DNA from: Pseudomonadota bacterium
GTDB taxonomy: Bacteria > Pseudomonadota > Gammaproteobacteria > Xanthomonadales > Xanthomonadaceae
NCBI GenBank assembly: GCA_023457475.1
Contig: JAEWLO010000465.1
Location: 1-5,429, forward strand
DNA length: 5,429 nucleotides
Reading direction: 5' to 3'
Positions 1 to 5,410 of the stretch are shown here, piece after piece. Within the stretch, counting starts at the first letter, position 1, and every line of letters begins with the position of its first letter. The notes beneath the pieces were generated by a model, which did no database searches, was not told the DNA's origin, and was given only the letters and a program-made list of their open reading frames with translations. The position numbers were made by a program, and so were the translations under genes.

Positions 1-588
1 GTCCACACCCTCGAACAGGCCCGCGCGGTCAGCGCGGCGCTGCTGGAGGGTGGGCTGCCGGCGATCGAGCTGACGCTGCGTACGCCGGTGGCGATGGAGG
101 CGCTGGCAATGTTGAAGCGCGAGCTGCCGGATGTGGTGGTGGGTGCGGGCACGGTGCTGACGGTGGAGCAGATGCAGCAGGCCATCGATGCGGGTGCGGA
201 TTTTCTGGTGACGCCGGGGACGCCGGCTCACATGGCCGATGCATTGGCGGCGGCTCCGCTGCCGGTGGTGCCGGGTGCGGCGTCGCCGACGGAACTGCTG
301 GCGCTTTATGCGCGGGGCTTCCGGGTGTGCAAGCTGTTCCCGGCTTCGGCCGTGGGCGGGCTGGCGATGATCAAGGGACTGGCAGGGCCGATTCCGGACC
401 TGAAGCTGTGCCCGACCGGGGGCATTACTGAAACCACTGCGGCGGAATACCTCGAGCAGAAGAACGTGGTCTGCATCGGCGGTTCGTGGATGGTGCCCAA
501 CGCCTGGATCGAGCACGGCGAATGGGACAAGGTGCGCGATAGCGCCGCCGGCGCGGCGAACATCGTGGCCCGCGTTCGCGCCGCCTGA
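1..588 (+). CDS. eda: KDPG aldolase (2-dehydro-3-deoxy-phosphogluconate aldolase), 5'-truncated by window edge
   Basis: Cytoplasmic class I aldolase of the Entner-Doudoroff pathway. It splits 2-keto-3-deoxy-6-phosphogluconate into pyruvate and glyceraldehyde 3-phosphate, and family members also cleave 4-hydroxy-2-oxoglutarate. The frame is open from base 1 to a TGA at 586-588, giving 195 visible residues. The general acid/base Glu lies in AIELTLRT (visible residue 23) and the Schiff-base Lys in CKLFPAS (residue 111). Their spacing of 88 equals that of Glu45/Lys133 in E. coli Eda as I remember it, so about 22 N-terminal residues are missing. Phosphate-binding segments CPTGGI and CIGGSWMVP are also present. 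The ATG at 88 is internal, because the catalytic Glu lies before it. The gene converges on the gacA-like gene, with a hairpin repeat just after its stop. Its promoter and operon partners (edd is typical) lie outside the window. Identity is very secure. Confidence 0.96.
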   Translation, partial: VHTLEQARAVSAALLEGGLPAIELTLRTPVAMEALAMLKRELPDVVVGAGTVLTVEQMQQAIDAGADFLVTPGTPAHMADALAAAPLPVVPGAASPTELLALYARGFRVCKLFPASAVGGLAMIKGLAGPIPDLKLCPTGGITETTAAEYLEQKNVVCIGGSWMVPNAWIEHGEWDKVRDSAAGAANIVARVRAA

Positions 589-598
589 AGCACCGAGC

Positions 599-621
599 GT
601 AGAGCCACGCACTGCGTGGCT
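599..621 (+). repeat. SMAG-like REP element (GTAG-headed hairpin)
   Basis: The tetranucleotide GTAG (599-602) is directly followed by a perfect 9-bp inverted repeat, AGCCACGCA / TGCGTGGCT (603-611 and 613-621), with a single central base. A GTAG head plus a short GC-rich stem is the signature of the SMAG repeats of Stenotrophomonas maltophilia, a class of REP sequence thought to be mobilised by RAYT transposases. It starts 10 bases after the eda stop, between convergent genes, which is the usual place for such elements. There it may also end or protect the eda transcript. There is no U-tract, so it is not a classical intrinsic terminator. Family membership is inferred from the pattern; only one complete copy is visible here. 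Confidence 0.7.
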
Positions 622-639
622 TCGCAGACCCCGAGTACG

Positions 640-662
640 CGCGCGGTTACAAGGGCCGCGCG
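640..662. terminator. GC-rich hairpin over the gacA-like stop codon, possible terminator
   Basis: A perfect 7-bp inverted repeat, CGCGCGG (640-646) and CCGCGCG (656-662), flanks a 9-base loop that contains the TAA stop of the minus-strand regulator gene. It lacks a U-tract on either strand, so it could be a weak or bidirectional termination or mRNA-stabilising structure. Such stems also arise by chance in GC-rich DNA. Confidence 0.3.
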
Positions 663-1294
663 GGATCCACCAGGCCGTACTGGCTCGCCATGCGGGCCAG
701 TGCGATGTTGTCCTGGATGCCCATCTTCTCGAAGAGCCGGGCCTTGTGGGTGTTCACGGTTTTTGCGCTGAGGCTCAGCCGCTTGGCGATGTCTTCCTGG
801 CGCAGGCCCTGGGTCAGCAGCAGCGCGACTTCCAGCTCGCGCGGAGACAGCGAGTCGAACGGCGACTGGGTGCCTTCCACGTTGGACAGTGCCAGGTTCT
901 GGGCGATGCTGCTGCCGAGATAGCGCCGGCCCAGTGCGGCGTCGCGCACCGCGCGCAGCAGTTCCTGGGCATCGCAGGCCTTGCCGATATAGCCGGAGGC
1001 CCCGGCTTCCAGCAGGCGCTTGGGCATCGGGCCGTCTTCCAGCACCGAGACAATGACCACCCGCGTGCCGTGGTCGCCGCGGATCACCCGCTCGGTGACT
1101 TCCATGCCGCTGACGCCGGGCAGGTGGAGATCGCACAGCACCACGTCGGGGCGAAGCTGGCGGATGTCGGGCAATGCGTCTTCGCCGGATTCAGCTTCGC
1201 CCACGACCTCGATGTCGGTCTCATTGGACAGGATCATCTTCATGCCGGTTCGCACCAGGGCATGGTCGTCCACCAGATACACTCGAATCGTCAT
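647..1294 (-). CDS. gacA: GacA/UvrY-type response regulator, LuxR family
   Basis: Two-component response regulator of 215 residues, acting in the cytoplasm as a DNA-binding transcription factor. The receiver domain (about 3-120) has the acidic pair D9/D10, phosphoacceptor D55 in LCDLHLPG, S83 and K105. A LuxR-type helix-turn-helix follows (about 147-207) with SPRELEVALLL and LSAKTVNTHKARLFEKMGI. The SPFD-x-LS linker and KTVNT-FEK pattern resemble GacA/UvrY/SirA, which in gammaproteobacteria drive small RNAs that titrate RsmA/CsrA. That role is inferred here. The ATG at 1294 is chosen because AAGGG lies 7 bases upstream and MTIRVYLVDD matches family N-termini. An ATG at 1321 would add nine residues and has no ribosome-binding site. 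No partner kinase lies beside it, as is usual for gacA. It lies 198 bases downstream of the PAP2 gene, so it probably has its own promoter. Another NarL/LuxR-type orphan regulator is possible. Confidence 0.85.
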   Translation of the reverse strand: MTIRVYLVDDHALVRTGMKMILSNETDIEVVGEAESGEDALPDIRQLRPDVVLCDLHLPGVSGMEVTERVIRGDHGTRVVIVSVLEDGPMPKRLLEAGASGYIGKACDAQELLRAVRDAALGRRYLGSSIAQNLALSNVEGTQSPFDSLSPRELEVALLLTQGLRQEDIAKRLSLSAKTVNTHKARLFEKMGIQDNIALARMASQYGLVDPARPL

Positions 1295-1301
1295 CAACGC
1301 A

Positions 1302-1306
1302 CCCTT
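1302..1306 (-). promoter_or_regulatory. Ribosome-binding site deciding the gacA-like start
   Basis: AAGGG on the minus strand, 7 bases before the ATG at 1294. It favours this start over the in-frame upstream ATG at 1321, which has no purine-rich stretch before it. Confidence 0.6.
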
Positions 1307-1330
1307 GGTCAAACACTGCATTCGGCGGCA

Positions 1331-1359
1331 AGCCTAGCCGCGGGATATGGCGATAACAA
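1331..1359 (-). promoter_or_regulatory. Weak sigma70-like promoter candidate for the gacA-like gene
   Basis: On the minus strand TTGTTA (1359-1354) is separated by 17 bases from TAGGCT (1336-1331), which would start transcription about 30 bases before the ATG. The -35 is fair but the -10 matches only half of TATAAT. A short dyad, GCGGC-N7-GCCGC (1325-1341), straddles the -10. The rest of the 1295-1492 interval has no open frame that looks coding. Confidence 0.25.
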
Positions 1360-1402
1360 GGAACGAAATGCCCGATCCGCGCGTTCTGGACACGGCATCA
1401 CA

Positions 1403-1454
1403 TACCGGTTTCGCGCTCAATCGGGAAAGCCTTTGATACCAAGCCTTACCGGTT
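1403..1454. repeat. Paired TACCGGTT octamers upstream of the gacA-like gene
   Basis: TACCGGTT occurs at 1403-1410 and again at 1447-1454, 44 bases apart (about four helical turns). Each copy has the palindromic core ACCGGT. Between them AAGCCTT is repeated at 1427-1433 and 1441-1447. They lie 110-160 bases upstream of the regulator start and just downstream of the PAP2 stop. Two copies of an 8-mer in 200 bases can be chance, so these are only candidate operator sites. Confidence 0.25.
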
Positions 1455-1475
1455 GACCGTGTCTATCGAAACCGC

Positions 1476-1490
1476 GCGGTCCCCCACCGC
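1476..1490 (-). terminator. Small hairpin just after the PAP2 stop
   Basis: GCGGT (1476-1480) and ACCGC (1486-1490) form a 5-bp stem around a five-base homopolymer loop, starting three bases after the PAP2 stop codon (1493-1495). The adjacent ACCGCGCGGT (1471-1480) is a perfect 10-base palindrome that would compete with it. A TTT follows on the minus strand but there is no real U-tract. It is a weak candidate for the end of the ispG-PAP2 transcript. Confidence 0.25.
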
Positions 1491-1492
1491 AT

Positions 1493-2236
1493 TCATGCCG
1501 TTTCCGGCCCACCTGCTCCCCGGGTGGACCCGTGCCGGCGCCGCCAGGGATGACGGCGTCGGAACATCACAAGGAAACACCCTACCACCCAAACCAGTGC
1601 GGCACACCATCCGCCGAGGATGTCGGAGGGGTAATGCACACCCAGATAGACGCGCGACAGGCTGACGGCACCGGCGAACAGGACGCCGCCGATCAGCGCG
1701 GGCCAGCGCCAGCGGGTGTTCCAGGCCAGCAGGATGACCACGGCCGCCAGGGTGGCCGAGCCCATGGCATGACCGCTGGGGAAGCTGTAAGTACTTTCCG
1801 GCGCAATGGATTCCCAGAGGCTGGGGCGGTCGCGCTGGAAGAACTGCTTGCTGCCCAGGTTGAGCAGGGCCGAGCCGATGAAGCTGAGGGCGGCGAAGGA
1901 CGCCTCGCGCCAGCGCCGGAAAGCCAGCAGGGCCAGCACGATCAGGATGTCGGCCGGAATGACGCCCCACTGGTAACCGACCTTCGAGATGAACACGAAG
2001 AACGCATCCAGGCCTGGACTGGACACCGCATGCATCTTCCACAGCAGCGGCGCGTCGAAATGGAACTCCTCGAATTCATGCACTTCATCGGCCAGCGCCA
2101 CGAACGCTGCCAATGGCAGCAGCACCCCGATGAACAACAGAACGAAACGCCAGGCATTGCGCCCCATCCAGTGCCGGAAGCCGGCCGCCGCCTCGGGCGC
2201 GCCAAGGACGGTGGGCTTATCCTGCGCTTCGGACAT
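1493..2236 (-). CDS. PAP2-family membrane phosphatase (PgpB-like lipid pyrophosphate phosphatase)
   Basis: Integral membrane phosphatase of 247 residues with the full PAP2 signature: K130-x6-R137-P138 (KQFFQRDRP), PSGH at 153-156 and S194-R195-x5-H201-x3-D205. H156, H201 and D205 are the expected catalytic triad. Hydrophobic segments lie near 29-49, 91-106, 112-128, 159-172, 178-193 and 208-225. A long loop between the first two would face the periplasm, and the C-terminus is strongly basic, hence probably cytoplasmic. Family members remove phosphate from undecaprenyl pyrophosphate, phosphatidylglycerol phosphate or diacylglycerol pyrophosphate; the sequence does not settle which. The start codon (2236-2234) lies inside the 3' end of ispG with a 20-base overlap and no clear ribosome-binding site, so translation is probably coupled to ispG. 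This isoprenoid neighbour favours undecaprenyl pyrophosphate recycling, but that is inference. Confidence 0.9.
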   Translation of the reverse strand: MSEAQDKPTVLGAPEAAAGFRHWMGRNAWRFVLLFIGVLLPLAAFVALADEVHEFEEFHFDAPLLWKMHAVSSPGLDAFFVFISKVGYQWGVIPADILIVLALLAFRRWREASFAALSFIGSALLNLGSKQFFQRDRPSLWESIAPESTYSFPSGHAMGSATLAAVVILLAWNTRWRWPALIGGVLFAGAVSLSRVYLGVHYPSDILGGWCAALVWVVGCFLVMFRRRHPWRRRHGSTRGAGGPETA

Positions 2237-3482
2237 AGGTACGTTCGACGTACTCGTCGATCAGCGTCACGAAGTCCTGGGCGATGTTCTCGCCACGCAG
2301 GGTGACGGACTTCTCGCCATCCACGAAAACCGGAGCGGACGGCGCTTCGCCGGTGCCAGGCAGGGAGATGCCGATGTTGGCGTGGCGCGATTCGCCCGGA
2401 CCGTTGACCACACAGCCCATCACCGCGAGCGTCATGTTCTCCGCGCCGGGGTGATGCACCTTCCAGACCGGCATCTTCTCGCGCACGTGGTTCTGCACCA
2501 CCTTGGCCAGTTCCTGGAAGAACTCGGAGGTGGTGCGGCCGCAGCCCGGGCAGGCGGTGACCAGCGGGGTGAAGGCACGCTGGCCGGTGGTCTGCAGCAG
2601 TTCCTGGGCGACAATCACTTCCTGCGTGCGCGACTGGCCCGGTTCGGGCGTCAGCGAAATGCGGATGGTGTCGCCGATGCCTTCCTGCATCAGCACCGAC
2701 AGGGCGGCCGCGGAGGCCACGATGCCCTTGCTGCCAATACCGGCTTCGGTCAGGCCCAGATGCAGGGCGAAGTCCGAGCGCTGGGCAAGATCGCGATAAA
2801 CCGCGATCAGTTCCTGCACGCCGCTGACCTTCGCCGACAGCACGATGCGGTCGCGCGGCAGGCCGAGTTCCACGGCGGTATGGGCCGAATCCAGCGCGGA
2901 ACGGATCAGCGCCTCGCGCAGCACGCGGCCGGCGTCCCAGGGCTTCTCGCGCTCGTTGTTCTCGTCCATCAGCCGTGCGGCGAGCGACTGGTCCAGCGAG
3001 CCCCAGTTGGCCCCGATCCGCACCGGCTTGTTGTAGCGGATGGCAAACTCGATCAGCTGCGCGAACTGGGTGTCCTTCTTCTTGCCGAAGCCGACGTTGC
3101 CCGGGTTGATGCGGTACTTGGCCAGGGCTTCGGCGCAGGCCGGCTCCTGGGTCAGCAACTGGTGGCCGTTGTAGTGGAAATCGCCGATCAGCGGGACATC
3201 GATGCCCATCATCCGCAGCTTCTCCACGATGCGCGGAATGGCGGCCGCCGATTCGGGATTGTTGACCGTAAGCCGCACCATTTCCGACCCCGCGCGCCAG
3301 AGCTCGGCCACCTGCTTCACGCTGGAGGCCACGTCGGCGGTGTCGGTGTTGGTCATCGACTGCACCACCACGGGGCGGCCACCGCCCACCACCACCCCGC
3401 CGATAGTGACGGCCTGGGTCTGGCGGCGGTTCCACACGGTGGAATCGGAGGGTTCGGTCGGTCTGGAGACGGCGTCGTGCAT
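2217..3482 (-). CDS. ispG: 4-hydroxy-3-methylbut-2-enyl diphosphate synthase (IspG/GcpE)
   Basis: Penultimate enzyme of the MEP isoprenoid pathway: reductive ring opening of methylerythritol cyclodiphosphate to HMBPP, with electrons from ferredoxin or flavodoxin. It is cytoplasmic and 421 residues long. The TIM-barrel part shows VVVQSMTNTDTADV (38-51), RINPGNVG (124-131), PVRIGANWGSLD (153-164) and HLGLTEAG (241-248). The [4Fe-4S] ligands are C311 and C314 (ACPGCGRTTSEFF) and C357 (MGCVVNGPGE), with catalytic E364 after the last. It is longer than the 372-residue E. coli enzyme, with extra sequence around 165-190 and 335-350; other proteobacterial IspG proteins share this longer form. The ATG at 3482 is preferred: the in-frame ATG at 3524 would add 14 residues with no family resemblance and would use up the promoter region. 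It is the first gene of the ispG-PAP2 operon and divergent from regB. Confidence 0.96.
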   Translation of the reverse strand: MHDAVSRPTEPSDSTVWNRRQTQAVTIGGVVVGGGRPVVVQSMTNTDTADVASSVKQVAELWRAGSEMVRLTVNNPESAAAIPRIVEKLRMMGIDVPLIGDFHYNGHQLLTQEPACAEALAKYRINPGNVGFGKKKDTQFAQLIEFAIRYNKPVRIGANWGSLDQSLAARLMDENNEREKPWDAGRVLREALIRSALDSAHTAVELGLPRDRIVLSAKVSGVQELIAVYRDLAQRSDFALHLGLTEAGIGSKGIVASAAALSVLMQEGIGDTIRISLTPEPGQSRTQEVIVAQELLQTTGQRAFTPLVTACPGCGRTTSEFFQELAKVVQNHVREKMPVWKVHHPGAENMTLAVMGCVVNGPGESRHANIGISLPGTGEAPSAPVFVDGEKSVTLRGENIAQDFVTLIDEYVERTYVRSAG

Positions 3483-3487
3483 GCCCC

Positions 3488-3493
3488 ATTTTA
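3488..3493 (-). promoter_or_regulatory. -10-like hexamer TAAAAT for ispG (possible leaderless start)
   Basis: TAAAAT on the minus strand matches five of six bases of TATAAT and ends five bases before the ispG ATG, so transcription would begin at or next to the A of the start codon. No good -35 lies 16-18 bases upstream. Instead that space is filled by a perfect inverted repeat (3497-3517). No strong ribosome-binding site is visible, only GGGG next to the ATG. Confidence 0.4.
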
Positions 3494-3496
3494 CGC

Positions 3497-3517
3497 TGCG
3501 CCATGGCCAATGGCGCA
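3497..3517. promoter_or_regulatory. 21-bp interrupted palindrome between ispG and regB, probable operator
   Basis: TGCGCCAT (3497-3504) and ATGGCGCA (3510-3517) are perfect 8-bp inverted arms around a 5-base spacer. The dyad sits directly upstream of the ispG -10 candidate, where a bound protein would block RNA polymerase. Its outer bases, GCGCC and GGCGC, also fit the relaxed RegA/PrrA half-sites GCGNC and GNCGC with a 9-base gap. Binding by RegA or by another dimeric regulator is inference. Confidence 0.5.
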
Positions 3518-3553
3518 CTCCCATTCATCCGCCGGCGGGCAAATCCGCTCGAT

Positions 3554-3568
3554 GCGGCCGATTGTCGC
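3554..3568 (+). promoter_or_regulatory. RegA/PrrA-type binding site (GCGGC-N5-GTCGC) upstream of regB
   Basis: GCGGC (3554-3558), CGATT, GTCGC (3564-3568) matches the consensus reported for RegA/PrrA-family regulators, as I remember it. The match is flanked by T and A, which extends the dyad. Its centre is about 45 bases before the regB ATG, or about 43 bases before a start site predicted from the TACGAT hexamer. That is a typical place for an activator touching polymerase. Since regA is the second gene of this operon, autoregulation is the simplest reading. Confidence 0.55.
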
Positions 3569-3591
3569 AGGCAGCCGGACGCGCCAGCGCA

Positions 3592-3597
3592 TACGAT
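3592..3597 (+). promoter_or_regulatory. -10-like hexamer TACGAT for regB-regA
   Basis: TACGAT matches four of six bases of TATAAT and ends eight bases before the regB ATG at 3606. A start site near 3604 would leave almost no leader. There is no recognisable -35 at the right distance, as expected of a promoter that needs an activator. The only ribosome-binding candidate is a weak GGTG at 3598-3601. Confidence 0.35.
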
Positions 3598-3605
3598 GGT
3601 GCGAC

Positions 3606-4835
3606 ATGACCGGTACCGACGCCCCCTTCCTCCGCACTCTGTGCAGCCTGCGCTGGCTGGCCGTGGCCGGCCAGGCCGCCACTATCCTGGTGGCCAGCTG
3701 GGTGCTGGGGCTGGAACTGCCGCAGGTCCCGCTGTGGTCGGGCGTGGTCGCGCTGGCCCTGTTCAACGTCTACGCCCAGCTGCGCGTGCAGGACGAGGAC
3801 AACACCGCCCCGGCCACCGCGTTCTGCCACATCCTGGTGGACGTGACCGTGCTCACCTGGATGGTGGGCTGGAGCGGTGGCGTGGCCAATCCGTTCGGCT
3901 CGCTGTTCCTGATCCTGATTGCGTTGGCCGCGCTGGCGCTGCCGGCGCGCTGGACCCTGGCGGTGGCCGCGGCCTGCCTGATCGGGTACGCGGTCAGCGG
4001 CGTGTTCGGGCTGCCTCTCCCGAACGGTTACTTCACTGCGATGGACCTGCACCAGTGGGGCGTGGTCGCCAACTTCCTGCTGTCGGCCGCCGTGGTCCTG
4101 GCCTTTTCGACCCGGCTGGCCATCGCCCTGCGGCGGCGCGAGCACGAACTGGCCCTGCTGCGCGAGCGCTTCGCGCGCAACGAAGGCATCGTGGCGCTGG
4201 CCACCCACGCGGCCTCGGTGGCGCACGAACTGAACACTCCGCTGGCCACCATGACCCTGCTTGCCGACGACATCGCCGAACAGAGCGGCAACGACGAGGT
4301 CCGCGAGGACGTGGACACGTTGCGGGAACTGCTGGTGCAGTGCCGGGAGCGCGTGCTGGCGCTGGCCCGGCCGGCCGCCGGCCAGACCCCGGGCCGCGAT
4401 GCGGTCACACTGCCCCAGGTGCTGGAACAGTGGCACCTGGTGCGCCCGACCATCGCCCTGAACCGTAACGACGACGCGCCGCTGCAGCTGCCGCTCGATC
4501 CGGGCATCGGCCACCTGCTGATGGTGCTGCTCAACAATGCCGCCGACGCCGGCGAGCAGGCGCAGCGCCCTCAGGTGGACCTGACCCTGCGCATCGAGGG
4601 CGATGATCTCATCGGTGAAGTGCGCGACTACGGGCGCGGCTTCGACGCACGCCAGGCGGTACTGCCCGGCACGCTGTTCAGCAGCGGCAAGTCCCAGGGC
4701 ATGGGCGTCGGCCTGGCCCTTTCCCATGCCACCATCGAGCGCCTGGACGGCGAGCTGTGGATGCGGCCGGCCCACGGGGCCGGGACCCGCGTCGGCTTCC
4801 GCCTGCCCCTGGCCGCCCAGGAGACCCCTGCATGA
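3606..4835 (+). CDS. regB: Redox sensor histidine kinase RegB/PrrB/ActS (RoxS) family
   Basis: Membrane sensor kinase of 409 residues. Six hydrophobic segments (about 14-36, 41-58, 72-90, 98-112, 115-135, 152-173) form the sensor domain. The loop between the third and fourth contains GGVANPF (91-97), the quinone-binding heptapeptide GGxxNPF of RegB. The kinase core has the H-box VAHELNTPLAT with phospho-acceptor H207, N-box NNAADAG (310-316), DYGRGF (341-346) and GMGVGL (365-370). C246 in VQCRERVLAL lies 39 residues after H207, nearly the same spacing as the redox-active Cys265 after His225 in Rhodobacter RegB. In that family, oxidised ubiquinone and cysteine oxidation turn kinase activity off. 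The ATG at 3606 is chosen because SLRWLAVAGQ near the N-terminus aligns with family members. The frame is open far upstream, but only as antisense of ispG. The last four bases overlap regA. Family assignment is strong; the exact signal in this organism is inferred. Confidence 0.92.
   Translation: MTGTDAPFLRTLCSLRWLAVAGQAATILVASWVLGLELPQVPLWSGVVALALFNVYAQLRVQDEDNTAPATAFCHILVDVTVLTWMVGWSGGVANPFGSLFLILIALAALALPARWTLAVAAACLIGYAVSGVFGLPLPNGYFTAMDLHQWGVVANFLLSAAVVLAFSTRLAIALRRREHELALLRERFARNEGIVALATHAASVAHELNTPLATMTLLADDIAEQSGNDEVREDVDTLRELLVQCRERVLALARPAAGQTPGRDAVTLPQVLEQWHLVRPTIALNRNDDAPLQLPLDPGIGHLLMVLLNNAADAGEQAQRPQVDLTLRIEGDDLIGEVRDYGRGFDARQAVLPGTLFSSGKSQGMGVGLALSHATIERLDGELWMRPAHGAGTRVGFRLPLAAQETPA
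4819..4823 (+). promoter_or_regulatory. Ribosome-binding site of regA inside the end of regB
   Basis: AGGAG lies 8 bases before the ATG at 4832, the best Shine-Dalgarno match in the window. It supports the ATGA-overlap start over an in-frame ATG at 4757, which would give 25 extra residues without receiver-domain resemblance. Confidence 0.75.
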
Positions 4836-5410
4836 CCCTCCCTACCCTGCCCGCCGCCCACCATGGCCTGCTGGTCGACGATGACGAACTGTATCTGCGC
4901 ACCCTGCAGCGCAGCCTGGCCCGCAAAGGCCTGGAAACGATGACGGCCAGCGACATCGCCTCGGCGCTGGTGCTGGCACGGCAGCAACCGCCGGCGTTCG
5001 CGCTGATCGACCTGAAGCTCGGCTCGGAATCCGGGTTGGCCCTGATCCAGCCGCTGCGCGCACTCCGCGAAGACATGCGGATCCTGCTGGTGACCGGGTA
5101 TGCCAGCATCGCCACCGCGGTGGAGGCCATCAAGCTGGGTGCCGATGATTATCTGCCCAAGCCTGCCACGGTACCGATGATCCTGCGCGCATTGGGCGAG
5201 GAAGACGACGGCCCGGCCGACGATGGCGAGATGGAACCGCCGGATGCGATGACCCCGATCAGCCGCCTGCAGTGGGAACACATCCAGCAGGCGATGCACG
5301 AGACCGGCGGCAACGTGTCAGCGGCCGCACGCCTGCTCGGCATGCACCGGCGCTCACTGCAGCGCAAGCTGGCCAAGCGGCCCAGCCCGGAACGCGATCC
5401 GAGCCGGTGA
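4832..5410 (+). CDS. regA: Redox response regulator RegA/PrrA/ActR (RoxR) family
   Basis: Response regulator of 192 residues and partner of the kinase just upstream. The start overlaps the kinase stop as ATGA, with AGGAG 8 bases before it. The receiver domain (about 11-121) shows the acidic cluster D16-D18, phosphoacceptor D60 in ALIDLKLG, T88 in LLVTGYAS and K110 in YLPKPA. The C-terminal Fis-type helix-turn-helix (about 144-183) has LQWEHIQQAM, GGNVSAAARLLG and the recognition helix MHRRSLQRKLAKR, nearly identical to the RegA/RoxR family. There it is a global regulator of respiration and other redox functions. The linker (122-138) is rich in acidic residues (9 of 17 are D or E) where Rhodobacter RegA has a proline-rich linker. 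A GCGGC-N5-GTCGC element ahead of regB is a likely target. Identity of the family is very secure. Confidence 0.94.
   Translation: MTLPTLPAAHHGLLVDDDELYLRTLQRSLARKGLETMTASDIASALVLARQQPPAFALIDLKLGSESGLALIQPLRALREDMRILLVTGYASIATAVEAIKLGADDYLPKPATVPMILRALGEEDDGPADDGEMEPPDAMTPISRLQWEHIQQAMHETGGNVSAAARLLGMHRRSLQRKLAKRPSPERDPSR

Noticed and set aside
306..1136. A minus-strand frame spanning the end of eda, the hairpin repeat and the gacA-like gene
   Set aside because: It is in the wrong frame for both flanking genes, has no family resemblance, and runs through the GTAG hairpin and the junction.
1942..3528. A minus-strand frame of 528 codons overlapping ispG and the PAP2 gene
   Set aside because: It is a shifted frame rich in R, G, P and A with no recognisable domain, and it covers two genes with intact catalytic motifs.
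3516..3605. An N-terminal extension of RegB starting at upstream in-frame ATGs (about 3516 or 3552)
   Set aside because: The extra residues do not resemble RegB N-termini and would run through the palindrome or the GCGGC-N5-GTCGC element. MTGTDAPFLRTLCSLRWLAV fits the family from the ATG at 3606.
3525..4775. A minus-strand frame of 416 codons opposite regB
   Set aside because: Its composition (Q, H, G, R rich) is that of a reverse-strand shadow. The plus strand has all histidine kinase boxes.
1989..4835. A very long plus-strand open frame of nearly 950 codons running into regB
   Set aside because: Its first 1.6 kb are the antisense of PAP2 and ispG, whose motifs are complete on the other strand. 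Only the part from 3606 resembles a protein family. Long stop-free antisense frames are common at this GC content.
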